Positions 44,319-53,086 of a stretch of DNA of 64,000 nt are shown here, in pieces. A model generated the notes under the pieces. The model did no database searches and was not told where the DNA came from. It saw only the letters and a program-made list of their open reading frames with translations. Origin of the DNA: Tepidamorphaceae bacterium (GTDB taxonomy: Bacteria > Pseudomonadota > Alphaproteobacteria > Rhizobiales > JAKSCL01); contig JANQPO010000023.1 in assembly GCA_028289445.1 (NCBI GenBank), positions 1-64,000 on the forward strand, in the 5' to 3' direction. Within the stretch, counting starts at the first letter, position 1; every line of letters starts with the position of its first letter. The translations under genes were made by a program, and so were the position numbers.

Positions 44319-46484
44319 CGCAAGCCCGCCTTCACGGAGGCGTTTCTCAAGCTCTTGTCGGAGTGCTGAAGCCGGCCCGGCGGCCTGCGCGGATGCGTCA
44401 ACGTAGTCTCGGAATTCGTTCACCCGTAACGGTTTAGCGAACAAGTAGCCTTGACCCAGCGTGCAGCCGTTTTGGGTCAAGAATTCGTACTGTTCCTCGG
44501 TTTCGATGCCCTCGGCGACCGTCTCACAATTCATATTCGCGGCCATGGCAAGGACCGTCTTGATCACGATTTCTGCGTCGCGCGACCGCCCGATCCCGGA
44601 GATGAAGCTTTGATCGATCTTCAGCGTGTCGAACGGTAGGCGGCACATGCGCGAAAGGCTCGAATGGCCGGTGCCAAAGTCGTCGATCGACAGTCGCACG
44701 CCGCAGTCCTTCAGGGTCTGAAGCCGCTGCGTCAGCATCTCCGGATCGGCCGCTGCCATCGACTCGGAGATTTCGATCTCCAAAAGCATCGGTTCAATGC
44801 CGGCGTCCTGGATTGCGTCGCGCACGCTGTTCGCGAAGTCGGCGCGTTCAAGCTGCATGATCGAGGCGTTGACCGATACCGGTATCGCGCATCCCGCGAC
44901 CTGCCATTCGCGAATCTGTTGACAGGCCTCGCGCACCGCCCAGTCGCCAAGTTCGACAATCATGCCGTTTTCTTCCGCCTTGGCGATGAAGTTGGTCGGC
45001 GAGATCAATCCACAGCTCGGGTGGTTCCAGCGAATAAGCGCCTCGGCACCGACCACCGTGTTGCGTCCGCACGCGACCTTGGGCTGGTAGTAGAGTTCGA
45101 ATTCGCCGTTCGCCAGCGCTTGTCGCAAGACCGAATCGAACGTCGCCGTTGCCGACAAACCTTGCTCCAGCGAGGCGTCAAATACGCGGTAGCTACCCTG
45201 TCGCCCGGCCTTTGCCGCGTACATGGCGATGTCGGCGTGACGCAGCAGTTCGCCGAAGTGCCGCCCATGTTGCGGATAAAGGGCCACCCCGACACTGCCG
45301 CTGAGCCGGATATCGATACCGTCGATGTCGAAGGGTTCGTTGAGCGTCGCGAGCAGAACTTGTGCCGTCTGATCGACACCCTGCGGATCGTTGATCCCAG
45401 GCAACAATATCGCGAACTCATCGCCGCCGATGCGCGCGGCTAGAACATGTGACGTTGAAGAGGCAGGCTTGCCGACATCGCCGATCATTGCGGTGACGTC
45501 CGAAAGGTCAAACCGCTGTTTTAGACGCTCAGCGAAAATCCAAAGAAGATGGTCGCCGCGATCGTGCCCAAACGTATCGTTAACCAGTTTGAACTGGTCC
45601 AGGTCGATGTAGAAGATCGCGCCCCGTGTTTTGCACTGTGCTGTGGCGCGATCCAGTTCCTTGCGAAACAACTCGCGATTGCCAAGGCCCGTCACGGAGT
45701 CGACATAGGCAAGCTGAAGCATGCGCGTGTGGCTACGGTGAAGCGATAGGACGTTGTCCCTGAACGCCTGCACGAGTTCGCCGAACTCGCCGGCAGGGGG
45801 CAAATCGAGCGCCTCGGGAACCTTGCCCGAGTCGACCGCTCTCATCGCTTCCGTCAACATGCGGACCGGACGTAGCGCGCGATCGAACAGGCGACGCGAG
45901 ATCACAAGCAGCAGACCAAGAGGCATAAGCGCCAACGCAAACACAGTGAACGCGCTCCTAGCCGCACGGGCCAGCGCATCGATCGGTTGGTAACGGACCG
46001 CGACAATCGATCCGGGAAAGACATCTGTGGCAATCGGCAGGACGACCCAAAACCCCTCGTTGCTAAGCCAGCTCCCGGCGCGCATTGGCTTGCCGGGGAG
46101 TTGCTTCGTCAGTCGTACGGGCTCGGCATGTGGCTCGAACGTCGCGCCTTGGGCAGCCCAAGCGGAAAGAACGCGCCCAGATCGATCGACAATGTGCAGT
46201 TCACGGAGGCGCTTTAAAGACGGAGCGTGATAGCTGGGTTCTGGCAGCACACCGGTCTTGCCGGCCTGGGGAAGGGGGAGGGTTGATAGCCAGTCCTGAG
46301 TCACCGTTCTTAGCACGGCATCTCGGCTATCGTGCTGCAGATCTGAATAGCGTGTCCAGCCGTAGATCCCGGCGAAGATGCAGGCAGCGACAATGAGAAC
46401 GGCACCGAACGTTCGGTGAAGCCGACCAGATAGCGTTGTTGGCCAAATGTGGAAACGGGGGCTCGGTGGTCGACCGATATTCAT
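44244..46484 (-). CDS. membrane GGDEF-EAL bifunctional cyclic-di-GMP protein
   Basis: 746 residues. Two membrane helices (about 25-43 and 185-208) flank a periplasmic sensor; a HAMP segment follows, then GGDEF (about 270-450) with intact ARIGGDEFAILLPG, and EAL (about 460-715) with intact GAEALIRWNHP, SIDDFGTGHSSL and ETVAEGIET. Both synthesis and hydrolysis of c-di-GMP therefore look possible. It faces the TadE genes tail to tail, with a 75-base overlap. Confidence 0.94.
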   Translation of the reverse strand: MNIGRPPSPRFHIWPTTLSGRLHRTFGAVLIVAACIFAGIYGWTRYSDLQHDSRDAVLRTVTQDWLSTLPLPQAGKTGVLPEPSYHAPSLKRLRELHIVDRSGRVLSAWAAQGATFEPHAEPVRLTKQLPGKPMRAGSWLSNEGFWVVLPIATDVFPGSIVAVRYQPIDALARAARSAFTVFALALMPLGLLLVISRRLFDRALRPVRMLTEAMRAVDSGKVPEALDLPPAGEFGELVQAFRDNVLSLHRSHTRMLQLAYVDSVTGLGNRELFRKELDRATAQCKTRGAIFYIDLDQFKLVNDTFGHDRGDHLLWIFAERLKQRFDLSDVTAMIGDVGKPASSTSHVLAARIGGDEFAILLPGINDPQGVDQTAQVLLATLNEPFDIDGIDIRLSGSVGVALYPQHGRHFGELLRHADIAMYAAKAGRQGSYRVFDASLEQGLSATATFDSVLRQALANGEFELYYQPKVACGRNTVVGAEALIRWNHPSCGLISPTNFIAKAEENGMIVELGDWAVREACQQIREWQVAGCAIPVSVNASIMQLERADFANSVRDAIQDAGIEPMLLEIEISESMAAADPEMLTQRLQTLKDCGVRLSIDDFGTGHSSLSRMCRLPFDTLKIDQSFISGIGRSRDAEIVIKTVLAMAANMNCETVAEGIETEEQYEFLTQNGCTLGQGYLFAKPLRVNEFRDYVDASAQAAGPASALRQELEKRLREGGLASAVGGTPDGADLAGSQVKHLTQRN

Positions 46485-46693
46485 CCAGATCGCCTAGCCG
46501 TTGTTGAGCCGCGGGGAGATTGGCGCGGCCTAAGAGGCGCAAAGTGCCGGGATCGTGATGTCGGGACTATTGCCCGTTAACCCTAAGAAAGACTGAATGC
46601 CGCGCATACCGATGCGGTGAACGAAGCGGTAGGGGTTGCGTCCATTGGCCGAAGTCTGTAGCAGCAAGGCGGGGCGAGACGCGGGATGAATCG

Positions 46694-47371
46694 ATGACCG
46701 TGCAACTGCGGCAAAAACGCATAGATGCGTCGTCGACCGGCGGCCGAACAAGCAGCTCCGGCGTGATGCCAGTATCACGAGGAGGGCTCGTCCGCGAGCG
46801 CTTGGGCGACGACCGTATCGCTGATTTGAAGTTCCTGTCGCAGTGGCTTCGCTCGCCGCGGCGCACGGGCGCGATCGCGGCCAGCAGCCCGGCTTTGTCG
46901 CGCGCAATGGTACAGCCGCTTTCTCCCGAAAGACCTGGCCCTGTCGTTGAGTTCGGCCCTGGAACCGGCCCGGTGACGCGCGCCCTCATCGATCGCGGTT
47001 TTGATCCTGATCGGCTCATTCTGATTGAGACAAACCGCAAGTTCGGCGCTCATCTCAAAACCGCGTTTCCAGGCGTCCGTGTGCTTGATGACGATGCGTT
47101 TCGGATCGCTGAATTGGTTAGCGAACTGGAGATCGGCCCGCTGAACGCGGTCGTGTCGAGCTTGCCGCTCCTGAACTGGCCGCAGGATCGGCGGTGTCGC
47201 CTCTTGGCTGATGTCCTGTCCGTTTTGCCGGCTGGTCAGCCCTTCGTGCAGTTCACCTACAGTCCGAGTGCGCCGATCCCGTTTGATCGGGCTCGTGTCG
47301 TGGTGTCGAAATCGCCTCGCGTTTGGCTCAATCTGCCGCCTGCCACCGTTTGGACCTACCGCGCGCGCTAG
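46694..47371 (+). CDS. class I SAM methyltransferase, PmtA-like
   Basis: 225 residues. An N-terminal helix FLSQWLRSPRRTGAIAASSP is like rhizobial phospholipid N-methyltransferase PmtA and resembles rRNA adenine dimethylases. The SAM site VVEFGPGTGPVTRAL is clear, followed by LILIETNRKFGAHL and NAVVSSLPLLNWP. A role in phosphatidylcholine formation is a reasonable guess but not certain. The first 35 residues are extra compared with most family members. Confidence 0.85.
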   Translation: MTVQLRQKRIDASSTGGRTSSSGVMPVSRGGLVRERLGDDRIADLKFLSQWLRSPRRTGAIAASSPALSRAMVQPLSPERPGPVVEFGPGTGPVTRALIDRGFDPDRLILIETNRKFGAHLKTAFPGVRVLDDDAFRIAELVSELEIGPLNAVVSSLPLLNWPQDRRCRLLADVLSVLPAGQPFVQFTYSPSAPIPFDRARVVVSKSPRVWLNLPPATVWTYRAR

Positions 47372-47412
47372 TTGGATATCGCGGCGTCCGCAGTCGTCGC
47401 GAATTGAAACGC

Positions 47413-47426
47413 CTATCGATCGATAG
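47413..47426. other. perfect palindrome upstream of the LuxR-type gene
   Basis: CTATCGATCGATAG is a perfect 14-base palindrome in the 177-base gap after the methyltransferase, about 120 bases before the regulator start. It might be an operator. It could also be a chance event in a region rich in GATC. Confidence 0.3.
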
Positions 47427-47548
47427 CTGGCCCGATACTTGCTTCAATTGCGATCGATGAGCGGTCCGGCAGTGACCGCCCGAAACAGGATGGTCGTTAA
47501 TGGAGCGAGCAGGACCACGCCGATCGGTCGTGGTGCTCGGCGAGCGAT

Positions 47549-48313
47549 ATGGTGCCAGGCAGTGACCCTGATTTGGCGGTGATTGAGTCCCTCAGTCCGG
47601 TCCATATCCTCGTGGCCGATGCTCAGCCACTCTACCGCATCGGACTGCGCGCAGTTCTGGAATGCGCCGACACGCGCTTTGCCGTCGGTGAAACCGACAC
47701 CGGCGCATCGGCGCTGCGGGATGCGAAGCGCGATAGACCCGCAATTGTCGTCATCGACGAGGCGCTTTTGCAGCCCGACCGTTTGGACGGACTGCGCGCA
47801 TTGGTTCAAGACAGCGCGCCGCCGAAAGTACTCGTGACGTTCACCGCTATGCACAGCGACGACATGTTAGGGTTGAGCCGTGCGGGCGCGAGCGGGCTGA
47901 TCGAGCGGAACGCCGATGCCAGTGCCTTCGTCGATGCCGTGCGTGCGCTTGCTCACGGCCGCGATTATTTCGCGGGTCGCTTTACAGCCTCATCGGCTCA
48001 CGGTCGAGCCGACGACATCGTGTTCGGACTAACACCGCGCGAGACGGAAGTTCTCAGCATCTTGGCGGAGGGATACAGCAATCGGGAGATTGCGCACTCT
48101 CTGGGACTCAGCGTCAGAACCGTCGAATCGCATCGGATGAGCATTCGCAGAAAGACCAAGGCCCGATCGCTACGCGATCTTGTGCGGATCGGAAGGCACC
48201 TTGGATTGAGCGCATCGGGCGCCGACCCTCATCTTCGGTCCACGGTTCCGATCGCTTCGGGACGTCGTCAGGCAGCGGACTTGGTTCGTTCCGAAAAGAT
48301 GGAAATCGTCTGA
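47549..48313 (+). CDS. LuxR-type response regulator
   Basis: 254 residues. N-terminal receiver with VHILVADAQPLYRIGLRAVL, phospho-acceptor Asp in VVIDEALL; the usual acidic pair at its start is reduced to AD, and the late Lys is replaced by Arg in GLIERNAD, so the receiver is somewhat degenerate. C-terminal HTH (about 160-225): LTPRETEVLSILAEGYSNRE then IAHSLGLSVRTVESHRM. The 3' end overlaps the convergent hybrid kinase by 46 bases; the two may form a pair. Confidence 0.92.
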   Translation: MVPGSDPDLAVIESLSPVHILVADAQPLYRIGLRAVLECADTRFAVGETDTGASALRDAKRDRPAIVVIDEALLQPDRLDGLRALVQDSAPPKVLVTFTAMHSDDMLGLSRAGASGLIERNADASAFVDAVRALAHGRDYFAGRFTASSAHGRADDIVFGLTPRETEVLSILAEGYSNREIAHSLGLSVRTVESHRMSIRRKTKARSLRDLVRIGRHLGLSASGADPHLRSTVPIASGRRQAADLVRSEKMEIV

Positions 48314-50997
48314 TCGAGTAGATCGGTCAGAGCCTGCCGCGTCTCCTGGCTGGCTTCGATACGGCCCTCACGCGCTGCTGCCTCGATGTCGGCTGCCAGG
48401 CGCGCGACACGCACGGCTCCGACATTAAGGCTCACCGATTTCAGGGCGTGGGCGGTTGCGTGGACCTGCTCGACATCGCCGGCATCGATCGCATCGAACA
48501 GCGCGTCCAACTGGTTTGGCGTATCCGTGCAGTAGATGCCGAGGACCGTGTCGTAGAGGTTTTTGCGTTGGCTTTCGTCCAGGGTTCGAGTCAGGTCGTC
48601 GATCGTTGACCAGTCGATCAGCATGCGTGAAGAGTGGGCATCCTGCGCGCCTGGCTCGGACGTCTCGCCGCCGTGTTGTGCGAAACTCGTAGCAAGGTCC
48701 AGTGACAGAAGCGCCGACTGAATGTCGGCGACATGGACGGGTTTGCCGATATAGGCATCGAAACCGAGGTCTTGCCAGGGCCGATCATTCAGTTTCTCGC
48801 CATGTGCCGTCAAAGCGACGATGGGCGCTCGAGGCATGCCACTGTCAGCTTCAAAGTCCCGAATTCGCTTAACGGCCTCAACCCCGTCCATGACAGGCAT
48901 ATTGATATCCATGAACACGACATCGAACCGGTTGGAACAACAGGCTTCCACGGCCTCCGTGCCATTGCACACGAAGATGCTCTGGATATCGAATTGATCG
49001 AGGATAGCGGCCATGACTTCGCGATTGACGGCATTGTCGTCGGCGACAAGCGCTTGAATTTCCGGGAAGCTTGGGCCTTCGGGCGCCGGTCCTTCGATCT
49101 GTTGGGGCTCGCCCGCATCGGCGTGGAACAGGGAGAACAGTTCGTCGACCAGGCCGTCGCGGGAGGACGGCAGGTCCAAGGTGTGCGCCACGTGTCCGCT
49201 GTCGCGTAGCCAATCGCGCTTGCCGTTCGATGGCGCGGCGGCGCACACCAGCTTGTCGCGCAGACTATAGGCATGGTCAGGCGGGAGAACTTCAATGAAC
49301 GAGGTAACGTCACCCGGCGACCCAATGATCATATCGAGGGTCTGCAGGCTCTCGATGTCGGCGTCTGTGCCACTGACCTCGGCGACATCCACGCCGACGT
49401 CCGCGAGCGTCTGCGCCATGACGCGCATGCCAAGGGCGTCGCTTGGAAGAAAACCAATGCGGCGCGTGCGAAGCTGCTCAGCCGCCTCGTTTGCCACGGC
49501 ATCGCCACTCTTGGCCGGCGCGCAGGCCAGTTCGACGAAGAAGACCGAGCCCTTGCCGGGCTCGCTTTCAAAGCCAATCCTACCATCCATGGCCTCGACC
49601 AGCTTGCGACAGATCGACAGACCAAGCCCCGTCCCGCCATAGCGGCGCACCGTGGAGCTTTCCTCCTGCGAGAACGGTTCAAAGATGCGATTCTGGTTCT
49701 CCGGCTTAATGCCGATACCCGTGTCCCGAACGGATATCTGCAACCGTCCGTCGACATGATTCATTTCAACGTAGACATAGCCTTTGGCCGTGAACTTGAT
49801 GCCGTTGTTGACGAAGTTCGACAGAATTTGTTTCAGCCGAACCGGGTCGGCCATGATGTACTCGGGAACGCTGGGATCAGCGTAGCCTGCGATATCGAGT
49901 TCCTTGGTGGCCGCCTTTTCAGCGAAGATATCAATGACGTCGGCAATGATTTTGCGTGGCTGCACAGCGATCGGGTCGATGGACAAGGCACCTGCTTCGA
50001 TCTTGGACAGATCGAGTACGTCGTTGATGATGTTAACCAGGGAGCGTCCGGATGACTCGATCAATTCGGCGTAGCGCTTGCGCTTGGGATCGAGATCGGA
50101 CTTCGCCAGCAGCTCGGCCATGACCAGCATGCCGTTCAGGGGTGTACGGATCTCGTGGCTCATGGTCGCTAAAAAGACCGATTTCGCGACGTTTGCGGAT
50201 TCCGCCGAGTCCTTCGCGACCTCGAGGTCGCGCGTGCGCCGCGACACTTTCGATTCAAGCTCGGCTTTTTGCTCGTGAAGGATTTGGTCGCGGGCGCCGA
50301 TGCGGGTGATCATCGCGTTGAACGTGCGGGCGATGACGGCGGTCTCGTTCGGACCGTCTTCAGGAATCGTTTCGTCGTAGCGGCCAGTGCGACCGGCGAT
50401 GTCCATGGCCAGCGCGACGTTGTGCAGCGGCCTGGTGATCATGGTCTGAAGCGCCATAGCCGCCAGCGTGGCGATGATGCCGACAAGAATGGCAATTGCC
50501 ACGGCTAGGCCGGCGATGCGTAGCACTTCTTCGCGTATAGCCATGGAATTGATGAAGACCGACAAACTCCCGACGCGTATCTCGTTGTTGTAGATTGGAG
50601 CGGCGGCGGTGAACGCGTGTCCCTCGAATATTCGCTGGATCAACGGTACGAGTGTGCGGAAGCCAACCAGATCTGGCGCAGCGTGGGACGTCGGACTGGC
50701 TGTTGGTTGACCGACTTCGGCCAACAGGTCGCCATCGGAATCGGTCACAACAGCGCCTGTCACGTCTTCGAAGGTCGTAAGGGCGGTTACTCCGTCTAAA
50801 ATCGAATGAATATCCCGGCGGGCGACATGAACGCCGATGCGGTCGCTGGCAAGAGTTGCAAGACGGTTGGCAGACGTGAGCTGGCTCGCGACCACGCTCG
50901 ATGCCGTCTGCTGGATGAACGTCACCGACAGCACGATCGTCAGCATGACGATCAGCGACAGCATCGCTACGATTAGGCGTACGCGTATCGACCGCAT
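48268..50997 (-). CDS. hybrid sensor histidine kinase with receiver and HPt domains
   Basis: 909 residues, BarA-like. Two membrane helices (about 5-28 and 155-180) flank a periplasmic region. A HAMP segment, coiled coil, HisKA (about 275-340, SHEIRTPLNGMLVMAELL), HATPase (about 390-500, GTGLGLSICRKLVEAM), a degenerate receiver (about 510-630), an intact receiver (about 655-775, DVVFMDINMPVMDG and ALTAHG) and a C-terminal HPt (about 805-905, with HALKS) follow. The phosphorelay thus ends on an HPt His that can pass to a separate regulator such as the adjacent LuxR protein. Confidence 0.95.
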   Translation of the reverse strand: MRSIRVRLIVAMLSLIVMLTIVLSVTFIQQTASSVVASQLTSANRLATLASDRIGVHVARRDIHSILDGVTALTTFEDVTGAVVTDSDGDLLAEVGQPTASPTSHAAPDLVGFRTLVPLIQRIFEGHAFTAAAPIYNNEIRVGSLSVFINSMAIREEVLRIAGLAVAIAILVGIIATLAAMALQTMITRPLHNVALAMDIAGRTGRYDETIPEDGPNETAVIARTFNAMITRIGARDQILHEQKAELESKVSRRTRDLEVAKDSAESANVAKSVFLATMSHEIRTPLNGMLVMAELLAKSDLDPKRKRYAELIESSGRSLVNIINDVLDLSKIEAGALSIDPIAVQPRKIIADVIDIFAEKAATKELDIAGYADPSVPEYIMADPVRLKQILSNFVNNGIKFTAKGYVYVEMNHVDGRLQISVRDTGIGIKPENQNRIFEPFSQEESSTVRRYGGTGLGLSICRKLVEAMDGRIGFESEPGKGSVFFVELACAPAKSGDAVANEAAEQLRTRRIGFLPSDALGMRVMAQTLADVGVDVAEVSGTDADIESLQTLDMIIGSPGDVTSFIEVLPPDHAYSLRDKLVCAAAPSNGKRDWLRDSGHVAHTLDLPSSRDGLVDELFSLFHADAGEPQQIEGPAPEGPSFPEIQALVADDNAVNREVMAAILDQFDIQSIFVCNGTEAVEACCSNRFDVVFMDINMPVMDGVEAVKRIRDFEADSGMPRAPIVALTAHGEKLNDRPWQDLGFDAYIGKPVHVADIQSALLSLDLATSFAQHGGETSEPGAQDAHSSRMLIDWSTIDDLTRTLDESQRKNLYDTVLGIYCTDTPNQLDALFDAIDAGDVEQVHATAHALKSVSLNVGAVRVARLAADIEAAAREGRIEASQETRQALTDLLDQTISIFSERTKSAA

Positions 50998-51112
50998 CGA
51001 TATAGGAATCTCCTGCGCCGCCGTCGATTGCGCGGCCCGTCCAGTCCGGTCTCGGATGCTAGCGATGACCCGTTAAGGGAGTGTTGGCGGTAGTGCCCGC
51101 GCCGGCGGTGGA

Positions 51113-51913
51113 TTACTGGCCCGAATGATTGGCGGCGAGGAATGCTTTGATGGTCTCGGCGAGGATCTCGGGCTGCTCGACGCAGGGAATATGGCCGCAG
51201 TCGGCGATCAGCTGATAATTGGCGTCTGGAATGAGCCGCGCCATGGCGGCGACAAGGTCGGGTGGCGTCGCGCCATCCTCGTCACCCACGACGCACAGGG
51301 TCGGTACGGCAATCCGACGCGCGTCTTCGGTCAAATCGGCATCTCGGATTGCCGCACTCGTTGCCGCATAGCCCTCGGCCGGCTGGCGCACCAGCATGTT
51401 GCGGTAGCCGGCAAAATCCGCATTGCTCGGGTCTCGGAACCTCGCGGTGAACCAGCGTTCCAGGATGCCATCGGCAATCGCAGCTATCCCGCCGCTTTCC
51501 ACAGCCGCGATACGGTCGTTCCAAAGGGTGGCGTCCCCGATCTTTGGCGCCGTGTCACACAGGATCAGCATCGACACAAGGTCGGGCCGGCGCGCATAAA
51601 GCCCTTGTGCGATCAAGCCACCGACGGACAGGCCGCAGATGACGGCATTGGATATCGCCAGATGATCCATCAGCGCCTCCAGATCGCCCACATGATCGTC
51701 GAGCGCATAGGGCGTGGAGCCGAGGTCGGAGAGGCCGTGGCCGCGCTTGTCATAGGTCACGATCGCTGCGTCGCCGGCAAGCCGGACGATGACATCTCGC
51801 CAGATGCGGAAGTCGGTACCCAGCGAGTTCGAGAAGACGAGCACGGGTCGTCCCTCTGGCGCGCCAATGGTCTGATAATGCAATGAGACATCGCCGTTTT
51901 GAAAGAACTGCAT
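51113..51913 (-). CDS. pcaD: 3-oxoadipate enol-lactonase
   Basis: Alpha/beta hydrolase, 266 residues, that opens 3-oxoadipate enol-lactone. It has VFSNSLGTDFRIWRDVI, YDKRGHGLSDLGSTPY, the nucleophile elbow CGLSVGGLIAQ (Ser), the acid in VVGDEDGATPP and the His in DCGHIPCVEQPE. The start of the protein and the NSLGTD oxyanion region are typical of PcaD. The other pca genes are at 16-20.6 kb, so the pathway is split. It probably shares a transcript with the MarR gene, 39 bases away. Confidence 0.9.
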   Translation of the reverse strand: MQFFQNGDVSLHYQTIGAPEGRPVLVFSNSLGTDFRIWRDVIVRLAGDAAIVTYDKRGHGLSDLGSTPYALDDHVGDLEALMDHLAISNAVICGLSVGGLIAQGLYARRPDLVSMLILCDTAPKIGDATLWNDRIAAVESGGIAAIADGILERWFTARFRDPSNADFAGYRNMLVRQPAEGYAATSAAIRDADLTEDARRIAVPTLCVVGDEDGATPPDLVAAMARLIPDANYQLIADCGHIPCVEQPEILAETIKAFLAANHSGQ

Positions 51914-51952
51914 GGTTTTGGGGTCTCCGCCAGAGGCGCCCAGCCAGGGTCT

Positions 51953-52396
51953 TCACTTCGGCATTGGCGCGGATTTCATAGCATGAATAACTGTGTTCAT
52001 CGTGTCGAGGAAGACCGAGCGTTCCTCTTCCGAAAGCCCGGCTAGGGCGACATCGTTTTGAGCGGCTGCCGCGGCGGTTGCCGGTCCCTCAAGCGCAATG
52101 GCTTTGTCGGTCAGGTGGATCGATTGCGCTCTGCCATCGGTCGGATGCGGACGGCGCTCGATCAACCCGTCGCGGGCCATGCGCGTTAACGTGTTGGCCA
52201 TGGTCGCCTGTTCGACATCGAGCCGCGCAACAAGCTCGCCCTGCGTCAAGCCGTCTTCGCGCCACAACTCCAAGAGGGTCATGAACTGGGCCGGCGCCAG
52301 ACCGAGCGGCTTGATGCGCTGCGCGAGACCGTGCGCGAAGAGACGAGCCATGTGATTAGCGAGATAGCCGGCGGATCGCGATTTCTCGAAGGGCAT
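51953..52396 (-). CDS. MarR-family transcriptional regulator
   Basis: 147 residues. Winged-helix DNA-binding region LTQGELVARLDVEQATMANT, then LTRMARDGLIERRPHPTDGR. It is read before pcaD on the same strand and so may be regulated along with it. Two palindromes upstream (52415-52451) look like its binding sites and cover the divergent start of the membrane protein. Confidence 0.93.
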   Translation of the reverse strand: MPFEKSRSAGYLANHMARLFAHGLAQRIKPLGLAPAQFMTLLELWREDGLTQGELVARLDVEQATMANTLTRMARDGLIERRPHPTDGRAQSIHLTDKAIALEGPATAAAAAQNDVALAGLSEEERSVFLDTMNTVIHAMKSAPMPK

Positions 52397-52414
52397 GGCG
52401 AAACTTACGCTTGA

Positions 52415-52451
52415 ATAGCGTGCTATGCAAATTATATATATAGTATGCTAT
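52415..52451. promoter_or_regulatory. two palindromic operators between MarR and a membrane protein gene
   Basis: ATAGCGTGCTAT (52415-52426) and ATAGTATGCTAT (52440-52451) are near-identical palindromes with centres 25 bases apart, separated by an AT-rich stretch. They occupy the divergent promoter region. Spacing and symmetry suit two MarR dimers on one DNA face or nearly so. Confidence 0.6.
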
Positions 52452-52471
52452 TTAAAATGGGGATTGTTCCG

Positions 52472-52924
52472 ATGAAAACGAAAATTCATGCGCTCGCCGG
52501 TGCGGTGGCGCTTCTTTGCATCATCTCGTTCTGGGTTTCGACCGTTTCCGTCGAGCTTTTAGGCAGCCCGGCGGACATCGCGTTCGTCAAGCAATCGATC
52601 CTGCGGGCCATGCTCGTGCTCATCCCCTCGATGGCGATCGCCGGCGCATCGGGGTTCTCGCTGGCGCGGGGTCGCACGGGACCGGTCATTGCCCGTAAGA
52701 CGGCACGCATGAAGCTGATCGCAATGAACGGCCTTGGGGTTTTGCTGCCATCTGCCGTCTTTCTCGCCTGGCGGGCCGGCGATGGGCATTTCGATGTCTG
52801 GTTCTACACGGTTCAGGCGGTCGAACTGATCGCGGGCGCGGTCAACATCACGCTATTGTCGCGCAATGTGCTCGATGGTTTGAAGATGACGCGGCGCCGG
52901 ACGCGTCGGCGACGGCCGGCTTGA
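52472..52924 (+). CDS. small multi-pass membrane protein
   Basis: 150 residues from ATG 52472, with GGGGA eight bases upstream. Four hydrophobic segments (AGAVALLCIISFWVSTVSV, AMLVLIPSMAIAGASGFSLA, GLGVLLPSAVFLAWRAG, FYTVQAVELIAGAVNITLL) and a basic C terminus RRRTRRRRPA. I recognise no named family. Divergent from the MarR gene and likely controlled by it. Confidence 0.8.
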   Translation: MKTKIHALAGAVALLCIISFWVSTVSVELLGSPADIAFVKQSILRAMLVLIPSMAIAGASGFSLARGRTGPVIARKTARMKLIAMNGLGVLLPSAVFLAWRAGDGHFDVWFYTVQAVELIAGAVNITLLSRNVLDGLKMTRRRTRRRRPA

Positions 52925-53083
52925 TCAGTTTGGGCGCAGACCGGCGATGACGATAACGACGGCGAACGCCAGGACGGCAATTTTCCAGGCGTCCTGGCGT
53001 CGCTTGAGACCGGGCAGACCGAGTGGACGGATCAGGTGAACGATCATCGCCACTGCCAGGACGACCGCAACGGCCTTGCCCAT
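52925..53083 (-). CDS. 52-residue small membrane protein
   Basis: Two hydrophobic helices (KAVAVVLAVAMIVHLI and KIAVLAFAVVIVIAGL) joined by RPLGLPGLKRRQDAW. The ATG lies three bases after the ytoQ stop with AGAGG directly before it, so it is most likely translated by ribosomes finishing ytoQ. Convergent with the previous membrane protein gene, whose stop precedes this one by one base. No function known. Confidence 0.65.
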   Translation of the reverse strand: MGKAVAVVLAVAMIVHLIRPLGLPGLKRRQDAWKIAVLAFAVVIVIAGLRPN

Positions 53084-53086
53084 CCT

